From assembly GCA_012513125.1 (NCBI GenBank), contig JAAZCS010000145.1, forward strand, positions 1 through 5,504: a stretch of DNA of 5,504 nucleotides. The letters run 5' to 3'. Source of the DNA: Treponema sp. (lineage in GTDB: Bacteria > Spirochaetota > Spirochaetia > Treponematales > Treponemataceae). A model generated the notes under the pieces. That model saw only the letters and a program-made list of their open reading frames with translations. It searched no databases and was not told where the DNA came from. The translations under genes and the position numbers were made by a program. Of the stretch, positions 1 to 5,504 are shown in pieces; the stretch's first letter is position 1; every line of letters begins with the position of its first letter.

Positions 1-1283
1 TTATTATTTTCTAAATTTGAATTGTTAATACTAGATCCAACTGCCGTAATTTTTGATTCAGGGAATTTTTCGCTAAATATTTTTACACATGGAATTGTAA
101 ATGAAGACGGATCTTCTCCTCCAATGCAAATTAAAATATTGCTTATTTTATCACTTTTTTCACTTCTTACATTTTTTGGTTTTTGAATATATCCTGTATC
201 AACAAAATTCGCTTTTCGTTCAATTTTAAATGATGGAATTATATCCAATAAATAGTCAATCTCTTCATGAATAGAGCCACCCTCATCAATAGAAATAATA
301 GATTTTCCACAATTGAGCTTTTCGAAAATTTCACTACTTGTATTAAAATCATCTAAAACAAAAATAGCAGGATAATCTTTTTGAGGAAGTTCATTAATAA
401 CTTGCCAATTTTCCAAACCCATTTTCATATATTCATCAATTATGATATTAATTCCAGGCAAAGTGGCATCTTTTGGAATATATATAAAACTTGGAATAGA
501 AATTGCAATCTGAAGACAACGGTGCAAATGACCGGTTCCATGCCCTTTATCAGTTGAAGGAATTAATACAATAGGATTTTGAACAACTTTTGATTCACAA
601 GCTTCAACTATCTGACAAGCCTTGTATGGAGGAACAAAACTTTTTTTTGATAAGTATTGATCAATCATTATTGCATGCAAATAATCTGAATAAGTGTCTA
701 CTGTTGTTCGATAATTTGGATAATCGTAATCTTTACTTGGTTTTTCAAATAAACAGACAAAACTATCTTTGTGATTATATAAAGCGGGTCCTACATGTTC
801 TTTTTCATATTGTGAAGATGTATCACTTTGTGCTTTTAATAATGAATTAGCTGAAAATACTTCAATTCCAGACCCGTGCGGCAAATTTGAGTATGTAAAA
901 TAATCGCATTTACCTTTTCCTTTATTCTTATTTTCAAATTCAATTACACTATCTTCAGCTGCTTCATAGAACAAAAAAGGATTATCAGCTGTTGCTCTAA
1001 TAACAATTGAAGGTTTTATCTCTTTTATTAAAGAACAATATCTATCTAAAACATCATCCAAAGAACCTGCAAAACACATAAAACCATTTTTTTGGCAAAT
1101 TTCGTTAATAATTGGATAAGATTCTCTGTCAGTCGCAACATAATATGCATCTGCTTTCACTTTTTTCATTGATTCTAAAACCCAAGAAAGAATTGGTTTT
1201 CCACCAAGAGGTTTTAATGCTTTTTGGGGCAATCTTGTTGACGAAAGTCTACATTGAATTATTACAGCACGATTTATTTTCAT
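1..1283 (-). CDS. spsF: SpsF-SpsG/PseG-like fusion: cytidylyltransferase plus nucleotide-sugar hydrolase domain (C-terminus cut by window edge)
   Basis: Open for 427 codons from the ATG at 1283-1281 to the left edge without a stop. Residues 1-235 are a SpsF/NeuA-type cytidylyltransferase, a family that activates sugars as CMP derivatives. The nucleotide-binding signature is CRLSSTRLPQK at 11-21, followed by GGKP 27-30, RATADNPF 96-103 (metal-binding Asp100), HGSGIEVF 136-143, EKEHV 160-164 and TVDT 194-197. From about residue 238 a second domain begins that resembles SpsG/PseG, the GT-B-fold UDP-sugar hydrolase of pseudaminic acid synthesis: DKGHGTGHLHR 245-255 matches the glycine-rich GxGHxxR loop, with LDD 310-312, ISIDEGG 330-336 and ICIGGEDPSSFT 385-396. 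The protein is probably cytosolic, since no signal peptide is visible. The start has a GGAG six bases upstream and overlaps the stop of the preceding gene (ATGA), which suggests translational coupling. The domain calls are firm. The actual sugar is unknown. Confidence 0.88.
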   Translation of the reverse strand, partial: MKINRAVIIQCRLSSTRLPQKALKPLGGKPILSWVLESMKKVKADAYYVATDRESYPIINEICQKNGFMCFAGSLDDVLDRYCSLIKEIKPSIVIRATADNPFLFYEAAEDSVIEFENKNKGKGKCDYFTYSNLPHGSGIEVFSANSLLKAQSDTSSQYEKEHVGPALYNHKDSFVCLFEKPSKDYDYPNYRTTVDTYSDYLHAIMIDQYLSKKSFVPPYKACQIVEACESKVVQNPIVLIPSTDKGHGTGHLHRCLQIAISIPSFIYIPKDATLPGINIIIDEYMKMGLENWQVINELPQKDYPAIFVLDDFNTSSEIFEKLNCGKSIISIDEGGSIHEEIDYLLDIIPSFKIERKANFVDTGYIQKPKNVRSEKSDKISNILICIGGEDPSSFTIPCVKIFSEKFPESKITAVGSSINNSNLENN

Positions 1284-2236
1284 ACATTACTCCAATTTTC
1301 AATTAGCATTTTCAAATCCATCTTATATTTATATTTATTTTTATCTACCCAGTTTTGTGCATCCTTAAATTGTCTTCTTGCTTCTAAGTAGCCACATGAT
1401 GAATTTCTAATAAATTTGTAAAAAGCAGAATTAGGAATAACGCCATGATCATTTTTGTATTTTGGAAGTTCATTTTTTAAATAATAACGCAAATAATCAT
1501 ATGTAATAGTTCTGTCTTCCAATGGATAATCTTCAAAATATGAAAATTTCAACAGAGTTGTTATATGAGTTTCTTCTCCCCAAAGCCAAGAACGAACAAA
1601 CAAATCTAATATTTGCCAAAAAGGAGTTCTTATAGAATAATCAAAACCTCCAAGTTGGATAAACTTTTTTCTATTATATATACCTATATAGTCATATGGA
1701 TATAGAGTTTTTATTCCATCTGAAGTTACAGAAGAAGTATCTATTTCAAAATGAGTTTTTTCAGCATTTGGACTATACTGGTTCGTTATTGTATTTTGAT
1801 TCTTGTCTAAAAGACGTGGAACTAAACAAAAAATATCATCTTTTACTAATCTTTCTGCAAGGTGAGGAAGTATTACTCCTGAAGGAATATACAAATTATC
1901 ACTCAACACTAAAACAAAATCAGATTGAACTTCGCTCATTGCAATATTAATCAATTCACCAAGAGTGGAGTTTTCAAGAGGAATAATAAATTTTACAGCA
2001 GGAAAAGCCTTCGAAATATCGTCAATTGAATAGTTTTCTGCATTATTTTCAATAGAAACAATTGATTGAAAATTACATGACATTAAATTCTCAAAAAGAT
2101 TCAACCTAAAATTACTACTACTGCTATTCAATAGAATTACAGAAATATTCAGGGAATCTTTTTTTATTTCAGTTTGACCACCAATTATTGTTCGATTAAT
2201 CTGGTGTTCATCAAAAGTTAAAGGTATAGTATTCAT
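1280..2236 (-). CDS. Glycosyltransferase family 2-like (GT-A fold) protein, 318 aa
   Basis: Probably transfers a sugar from a nucleotide-sugar donor, acting between the spiro-SPASM protein and the SpsF-SpsG fusion in one operon. The N-terminal 28 residues match nothing I know. Then ISVILLNSS (31-39) looks like the first strand of a GT-A domain, ENSTLGELINIAMSEVQSDFVLVLSDN (about 88-114) the usual helix and strand leading to the DxD position, and YDYIGIYNRKKFIQLGGFD (181-199) is the family's typical GGFD segment, followed by a helix with RSWLWG 215-220. The DxD motif is atypical: it reads SDN around Asp113. No membrane helix or signal peptide is seen, so it is likely cytosolic or peripheral. 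The ATG at 2236 was chosen over the GTG at 2239 because AAGGA lies five bases before the ATG but only two before the GTG. It overlaps the upstream gene by 26 bases. It could be a non-catalytic relative of glycosyltransferases; specificity cannot be read. Confidence 0.72.
   Translation of the reverse strand: MNTIPLTFDEHQINRTIIGGQTEIKKDSLNISVILLNSSSSNFRLNLFENLMSCNFQSIVSIENNAENYSIDDISKAFPAVKFIIPLENSTLGELINIAMSEVQSDFVLVLSDNLYIPSGVILPHLAERLVKDDIFCLVPRLLDKNQNTITNQYSPNAEKTHFEIDTSSVTSDGIKTLYPYDYIGIYNRKKFIQLGGFDYSIRTPFWQILDLFVRSWLWGEETHITTLLKFSYFEDYPLEDRTITYDYLRYYLKNELPKYKNDHGVIPNSAFYKFIRNSSCGYLEARRQFKDAQNWVDKNKYKYKMDLKMLIENWSNV
1290..1293 (-). promoter_or_regulatory. Ribosome binding site of the SpsF-SpsG fusion gene
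   Basis: GGAG on the minus strand lies six bases before the ATG at 1283-1281, inside the last codons of the upstream glycosyltransferase-like gene. It supports this start and the four-base overlap. Confidence 0.7.
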
Positions 2237-3743
2237 CACAATCCTTGCATTTTCCTGTATATTTGCCTTCTATTTGTTCACAAAGGCATTTGTTTTTTCT
2301 TTTCCATATATTCGAGAGTTCTTCTGTAAAAACATTTCCGATGCAATTATCCAAAACATGTTCCCTGCAAAAGACTACATCACCATTTGTTAAAATGGAT
2401 AACTCTCGACGTAATTTCCAACAAACATTTCTTTCTAACGGAGATAAATCAGCCGGTTTTCTATTTGGTAAAAACCCAGAATAATTATCATATTTTTGAA
2501 TTATAAATTGACCTTTAGATGGACTTTCTTTTTCTTTCCAAAAACGGAAGAAATTTTCCAATTCATCTTCATTTTCATTCATCCTTACAAACTGTGGATA
2601 AACATTGTTGCCAATAACTTTATTCAATTTTGCAACATTTTCCATAAGTGTTTTTATTGAACAATTGCATTCTGGATGTAGTATTCTATATTTTACATCA
2701 GTGAAACAATCAATTTTTATAGATATCATAATTCTAGACCATAGACTAAGCTGATTATTTCTTTCCCTATATAAAACATCAATTTTTTCTATAAAATCAT
2801 CTGTTATCAAAATTCCATCAGTTTCAATAAAAACTGACATTTTATTATAAGATAATACTTTTTCTATGAATTTGATAATATCTTTATGGAATAACGGTTC
2901 CCCCCACAAAGAAAAACCAATCACCGCTTCATTTGAAAAATCAGAAATTTTATCTATCAATGTTGCAAAATCATCAAATTTCATCATTTCATTGCTTGAA
3001 GTAGCCTCTTTTTTATACTTATTTCTATAAGAATCTTCATAAGGACTATAAATACAACTGCCTGATGATTTATCACAAATTTGTATTTCATAAAATGAAG
3101 GAACAGTTTTTAATATATTTTGATTTTTTGCCGCTTTTGTACAGAGTTCTTCCACATTTTTACAAGTTGCAAAACTTGGATACAATTCTTTACAAGCAAG
3201 AAAATTTTCCTTTTTATCCGTACAAAAATTAAATCTATATAGACGCCAATCTTCATCTGAAATAATAGTCTGAATGTCGAATGAATTAATATCATTTTTT
3301 ATAAATGAAAAAATACCATCCCTACTTATGGCTTTTTTTCCTTCCTCAATGTACGTTTTTTTTGCTAACTCACAAAGAATTCCGCAAGTTCCAGTATCAA
3401 TAATTTCAGGAGAAAATCCATTTGGATAGCCATCTGAAAAAGTATATTCTGATTTATATTTACAATGTGTTTCCAATAACTTTCTTGTTAGTTCAACATT
3501 TATAAATGGGCAATCAGAATATGAAAAAATTATTGTTGAAGCGTCTACACCTTTTGCCATATCTAGCATTTTGCTAAATAAATCGCCTATTTCATGACAC
3601 TTACTACTTTTAACAGTAAAAACTTCTTCACTAAAATTTTTTGCCCAGGCAAAAGACATTTCTTCTGCACTTTTTCCATCAAAAGCTTTTTCATTTATAT
3701 AATCAGATTTTTCATCTTTAAAAAAAATTACAACGTTTTTCAT
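2211..3743 (-). CDS. Spiro-SPASM protein: degenerate SpsF-like domain, radical-SAM-like core with altered cysteine motif, C-terminal SPASM region (510 aa)
   Basis: Function unknown; as I recall, the family is confined to spirochaetes. Residues 1 to about 185 follow the SpsF cytidylyltransferase plan: FSYSDCPF 73-80 in place of the tGDcPl strand, YPNGFSPEI 106-114 and a terminal NFCTDKKENF 172-181 like the TVDTxxD segment. The RxxSTRLPxK nucleotide-binding loop is absent. The middle resembles a radical SAM barrel: YEIQI 218-222, LWGEPLF 279-285 (the GEP motif that contacts SAM), FIETDG 305-310 and ISIKID 340-345. The cluster motif CxxxCxxC reads SxxxCxxS (Ser226, Cys230, Ser233). The SPASM region has Cys441, NGDVVFC 453-459, IGN 468-470 and KCKDC 498-502, enough for one auxiliary Fe-S cluster. 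About twenty cysteines occur in all. The ATG at 3743 was chosen because the conserved first strand begins there; a TTG at 3800 would add 19 residues lacking domain similarity. The Shine-Dalgarno is weak (AAAAAG directly before the ATG). It is the first gene of the glycan operon. Confidence 0.82.
   Translation of the reverse strand: MKNVVIFFKDEKSDYINEKAFDGKSAEEMSFAWAKNFSEEVFTVKSSKCHEIGDLFSKMLDMAKGVDASTIIFSYSDCPFINVELTRKLLETHCKYKSEYTFSDGYPNGFSPEIIDTGTCGILCELAKKTYIEEGKKAISRDGIFSFIKNDINSFDIQTIISDEDWRLYRFNFCTDKKENFLACKELYPSFATCKNVEELCTKAAKNQNILKTVPSFYEIQICDKSSGSCIYSPYEDSYRNKYKKEATSSNEMMKFDDFATLIDKISDFSNEAVIGFSLWGEPLFHKDIIKFIEKVLSYNKMSVFIETDGILITDDFIEKIDVLYRERNNQLSLWSRIMISIKIDCFTDVKYRILHPECNCSIKTLMENVAKLNKVIGNNVYPQFVRMNENEDELENFFRFWKEKESPSKGQFIIQKYDNYSGFLPNRKPADLSPLERNVCWKLRRELSILTNGDVVFCREHVLDNCIGNVFTEELSNIWKRKNKCLCEQIEGKYTGKCKDCDEYYTFNF
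2242..2246 (-). promoter_or_regulatory. Ribosome binding site deciding the start of the glycosyltransferase-like gene
   Basis: AAGGA on the minus strand, followed by TTGTG and then ATG at 2236. The five-base spacing suits the ATG and not the in-frame GTG at 2239. The site lies within the 3' end of the spiro-SPASM coding region. Confidence 0.7.
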
Positions 3744-3804
3744 CTTTTTAAATATCGGCAAACTGTTGAACAAGTTAATATTATTGAATAAAATTATCAA
3801 CTAT
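3744..3804. promoter_or_regulatory. Divergent intergenic region between the glycan operon and xseA
   Basis: The only gap between the two transcription units, 61 very AT-rich bases. Both promoters should lie here or slightly inside the flanking genes. On the plus strand a plausible sigma-70 promoter is visible (3766-3794). On the minus strand I find only poor matches, such as GATAAT at 3798-3793 without an acceptable -35 box. A short palindrome GTTgAAC (3765-3771) overlaps the plus-strand -35 box and could be an operator half-site or chance. Confidence 0.5.
3766..3794 (+). promoter_or_regulatory. Candidate sigma-70-type promoter for xseA-xseB-mutL
   Basis: TTGAAC at 3766-3771 (four of six bases match TTGACA), a 17-base spacer, then TAAAAT at 3789-3794 (five of six match TATAAT). 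Transcription would begin near 3801, leaving almost no leader before the ATG at 3805, or about 11-13 bases before the ATG at 3814. In AT-rich DNA such matches arise by chance, so this is a suggestion. Confidence 0.4.
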
Positions 3805-5013
3805 ATGGAATCAATGTTTTCATTTGCGGATCAAGTTCTTTCAGTTTCAGATATTACAAATTTAATAAAAGAAATGCTTGAAACATCTCTAAAATCAGTC
3901 ACTATTGAAGGGGAAATCTCAAATTACAAGCCGAGTGCATCTGGACATGTTTATTTTACATTAAAAGATAACGACGCCCAAATTTCAGCTGTAATTTTTA
4001 AAAGCTCAGTTTATAAATTGAAATTTAATCCAAAAGATGGAAATAAAGTTCGTTGCACTGGCAATATCACAGTTTATAAACAAAGAGGAAATTATCAGAT
4101 TATTGTTTCAAGCATGGAACAAGTCGGAGCTGGTGATATTCTACAAATGTTGGAACTTCGGAAACAAAAACTGGCAAAAGAAGGATATTTCGACAGCGAC
4201 AAAAAAAAACAGCTCCCACTCTTTCCAAAAACTGTTGGAATTGTTACAAGCCCGACAGGAGCTGCAATCCGTGACATTTTGCAAATTACAAAAAGAAGAA
4301 ATAAGAATATTGACATAATAATTTTTCCAACGATAGTTCAAGGTGAATATGCAGCCTCTTCTATATGTAGAATGATTCATCTGGCAAATTTTTATGAAAT
4401 GTGTGATGTTTTAATTATTGGACGTGGAGGCGGAGCTTTAGAAGATCTTCTTCCTTTTAGCGATGAGAATGTAGTAAAAGCCGTTTTCAATTCAAACATT
4501 CCTACAATTTCGGCTGTTGGACACGAAATAGACTGGGCTTTGTGCGATTATGCAGCAGATAAAAGAGCTGCAACACCATCGGCGGCGGCTGAAATTGCTA
4601 TTCCAATAAAATCAGAAATCATAGATAAATTAAATACTTACAAAAGAACACTTTTTTCAGAAATTACAAACAAAGTTGAAAATAAACGACTTTTAATTAA
4701 AAGTTTTAATCCTGATATTTTACACATGCGATTTAGAACAATTCAACAACCACTACTAACTCGTTTTGACAATTCAAAAAAACTACTTCAAGAAAATATA
4801 ATTCAGCGAATTAAGGATTTACGAATCGAAATACAAAATAAAAAAAATCTACTTGAATCTTCTAGCCCGGATGCAATATTAAAAAGAGGATATTCAATCA
4901 TCTATCAAAAGAAAACTGGAAAAGTAATCACGGATGAAAAAGATTTATTAATTAATGATGAAATAAACATACGCTTTGCTCAAGGACAGAGGGAAGCAAT
5001 AATCAAAAACTAA
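3805..5013 (+). CDS. xseA: Exodeoxyribonuclease VII large subunit
   Basis: Catalytic subunit of exonuclease VII, which digests single-stranded DNA from both ends without needing a metal and assembles with several XseB subunits. Residues 12-110 are the N-terminal OB fold (VTIEGEISNYK 32-42; SGHVYFTLKD 46-55). The nuclease domain follows, with VGIVTSPTGAAIRDIL 144-159, IIGRGGGALEDL 204-215, SAVGHEIDWALCDYAADKR 236-254 and ATPSAAAE 256-263. Asp157, Arg207, His240 and Asp243 correspond, at a constant shift of two, to the E. coli residues 155, 205, 238 and 241 known to be needed for activity. Residues 270-355 are long helical, coiled-coil-like sequence for XseB binding. The C-terminal SPDAILKRGYSI 354-365 is conserved in the family. 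At 402 residues it is slightly shorter than the roughly 450 of E. coli. The start is uncertain: ATG 3805 is the first ATG, ATG 3814 has a weak GGA before it, and the TTG at 3766 would sit on the putative -35 box. Confidence 0.96.
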   Translation: MESMFSFADQVLSVSDITNLIKEMLETSLKSVTIEGEISNYKPSASGHVYFTLKDNDAQISAVIFKSSVYKLKFNPKDGNKVRCTGNITVYKQRGNYQIIVSSMEQVGAGDILQMLELRKQKLAKEGYFDSDKKKQLPLFPKTVGIVTSPTGAAIRDILQITKRRNKNIDIIIFPTIVQGEYAASSICRMIHLANFYEMCDVLIIGRGGGALEDLLPFSDENVVKAVFNSNIPTISAVGHEIDWALCDYAADKRAATPSAAAEIAIPIKSEIIDKLNTYKRTLFSEITNKVENKRLLIKSFNPDILHMRFRTIQQPLLTRFDNSKKLLQENIIQRIKDLRIEIQNKKNLLESSSPDAILKRGYSIIYQKKTGKVITDEKDLLINDEINIRFAQGQREAIIKN

Positions 5014-5014
5014 C

Positions 5015-5020
5015 AAAGGA
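5015..5020 (+). promoter_or_regulatory. Ribosome binding site of xseB
   Basis: AAAGGA seven bases before the ATG at 5028, in the 14-base gap after the xseA stop. It fixes the xseB start and provides independent initiation for the small subunit, which is needed in excess over XseA. Confidence 0.75.
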
Positions 5021-5027
5021 AATAAGA

Positions 5028-5309
5028 ATGAACACATTTGAAGAAAATTTAGCAAAATTGGAAAAATTGACATCTGATATAAAAAGAAATGACATATCTT
5101 TAGAAGAGGCTCTGAAAGATTTTGAAGAAGGTATGAAAACCGCTTGTGGAATGGAAAAAGAACTTGACAGAATTGAAGGCAAAATACAAATTCTCATGAC
5201 CGAACCACAGCCAGAAACTAAAGAAAACCGCCCTCAATTAGACTTGTTTAATGCAACAGACGACGAAACAGGTACTTCAGGTACTCCTGAAAATGGAGTT
5301 CGTCAATGA
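5028..5309 (+). CDS. xseB: Exodeoxyribonuclease VII small subunit
   Basis: Non-catalytic partner of XseA; several copies wrap the coiled-coil arm of the large subunit. Residues 3-56 are the family's helical hairpin: FEENLAKLEKL 4-14, ISLEEALKDFEEGMK 23-37 and a final helix with CGMEKELDRIEGKIQIL 40-56. These match the standard pattern of an LE..L heptad, the 'SLEEAL..FE.G' turn and the 'C...L...E.KI' helix. The protein is 93 residues against about 80 in E. coli. The extra length is a polar, acidic tail (about 57-93) with a GTSGTP stretch encoded by a 9-base tandem repeat. The gene lies 14 bases after xseA and its stop overlaps the mutL start (ATGA), so the three genes are likely co-transcribed. 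Confidence 0.95.
   Translation: MNTFEENLAKLEKLTSDIKRNDISLEEALKDFEEGMKTACGMEKELDRIEGKIQILMTEPQPETKENRPQLDLFNATDDETGTSGTPENGVRQ
5269..5291 (+). repeat. Nine-base tandem repeat and short hairpin at the end of xseB, just before mutL
   Basis: CAGGTACT occurs at 5269-5276 and again at 5278-5285, a period of nine bases that keeps the xseB frame. The second copy also forms a perfect 6-base-pair stem, TTCAGG (5276-5281) with CCTGAA (5286-5291) and a TACT loop, ending three bases before the mutL ribosome binding site GGAG. There is no following T-run, so it is not an intrinsic terminator. Whether it affects mutL translation is unknown. Confidence 0.5.
5295..5298 (+). promoter_or_regulatory. Ribosome binding site of mutL
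   Basis: GGAG seven bases before the ATG at 5306, within the last codons of xseB. It supports the start that gives the ATGA overlap. Confidence 0.7.
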
Positions 5310-5504
5310 GTTTAGAAAATCCGGTTCATGAATTAGATCCAGAAGTATCACGCAAAATCGCAGCCGGAGAAGTTATTGACAGACCAAACGCAATAATTCG
5401 GGAATTAATGGATAATTCAATTGATTCAAAACCAACTTCTATCACAGTAGAAATTACAAATGGCGGAATCGATAAAATCAGAATAATTGATGATGGATGT
5501 GGAA
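5306..5504 (+). CDS. mutL: DNA mismatch repair protein MutL (N-terminal 66 codons, cut by window edge)
   Basis: GHKL-family ATPase that links mismatch recognition by MutS to downstream strand removal. Only the start of the ATPase domain is in the window. VSRKIAAGEVIDRP (14-27) is the hallmark MutL N-terminal segment. RELMDNSIDS (32-41) is ATPase motif I, with Glu33 in the place of the catalytic glutamate (Glu29 in E. coli) and Asn37 in that of the magnesium-binding asparagine. IDDGCG (61-66) is the beginning of motif II. The small variations (Asp for Glu before the Asn, SKP where E. coli has AGA) are conservative or lie outside catalytic positions. The start overlaps the xseB stop by ATGA with a GGAG seven bases upstream, so translation is probably coupled. 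Whether the C-terminal endonuclease motif is present cannot be seen. Confidence 0.96.
   Translation, partial: MSLENPVHELDPEVSRKIAAGEVIDRPNAIIRELMDNSIDSKPTSITVEITNGGIDKIRIIDDGCG

Noticed and set aside
590..850. Open frame of 86 codons on the plus strand
   Set aside because: It is opposite the SpsF domain, whose motifs run through this stretch without interruption.
1696..1950. Open frame of 84 codons on the plus strand inside the glycosyltransferase-like gene
   Set aside because: It lies antisense to a well-supported gene, is rich in Leu/Tyr/Lys from AT-rich codons and has no family resemblance.
3744..3800. N-terminal extension of the spiro-SPASM gene from the TTG at 3800
   Set aside because: The added 19 residues precede the first conserved strand, and the start would lie only a few bases from the opposite xseA start.
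3751..3800. Minus-strand promoter boxes such as TTGATA (3800-3795) with TAACTT (3777-3772), or GATAAT (3798-3793)
   Set aside because: The matches are no better than expected by chance in such AT-rich DNA, and none combines a good -35, a good -10 and correct spacing.
3766..3804. TTG start of xseA at 3766
   Set aside because: The residues added are not part of the XseA OB fold, the TTG coincides with the candidate -35 box, and E. coli numbering fits the ATG at 3805 closely.
4037..4318. Plus-strand open frame of 93 codons inside xseA
   Set aside because: It is an out-of-frame shadow of xseA spanning the conserved nuclease region, with no ribosome binding site or domain.
5276..5291. Hairpin as an intrinsic terminator between xseB and mutL
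   Set aside because: The stem is short and no T-run follows; the next bases are AATGGAG and the mutL start.

Overview
The window is AT-rich (roughly one third G+C by eye) and densely coding. It looks like a chromosomal segment of a spirochaete, most likely of the Treponema group. The main taxonomic clue is the 510-residue gene at 2211-3743. It matches the architecture I remember for the spirochaete-restricted 'spiro-SPASM' family: a nucleotidyltransferase-like N-terminus, a radical-SAM-like core and a C-terminal SPASM cysteine region. The species cannot be fixed from the sequence alone.

Layout: two divergent transcription units are separated by about 60 bases (3744-3804). The left unit reads on the minus strand and holds three overlapping genes in the order spiro-SPASM protein (3743 to 2211), glycosyltransferase-like protein (2236 to 1280), and a SpsF-SpsG/PseG-type fusion that runs off the left edge (1283 to 1, C-terminus missing). 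The gene overlaps are 26 and 4 bases, so the three are probably translated from one message. Together they look like a nucleotide-sugar and glycan module. The third protein joins a CMP-sugar synthetase-like cytidylyltransferase to a PseG-like nucleotide-sugar hydrolase domain. The second is a GT-A-type transferase. The first carries a second, degenerate SpsF-like domain plus a radical-SAM/SPASM scaffold whose cluster-binding cysteines are partly lost. The glycan or target is unknown.

The right unit reads on the plus strand and is a DNA repair operon: xseA (exonuclease VII large subunit, 3805-5013), xseB (small subunit, 5028-5309) and the first 66 codons of mutL (from 5306). xseA and xseB are 14 bases apart, and xseB and mutL overlap by ATGA. 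Exonuclease VII is one of the single-strand exonucleases that remove the error-containing strand in methyl-directed mismatch repair in E. coli, so linkage to mutL makes functional sense. The active-site residues known for E. coli XseA and the ATPase motifs of MutL are present.

There is no gene-free stretch over 100 bases. I see no RNA gene, mobile element, CRISPR array or factor-independent terminator. The most interesting object is the spiro-SPASM protein: its expected CxxxCxxC motif reads SxxxCxxS, and its N-terminal cytidylyltransferase-like fold lacks the nucleotide-binding signature that the SpsF domain two genes downstream retains.
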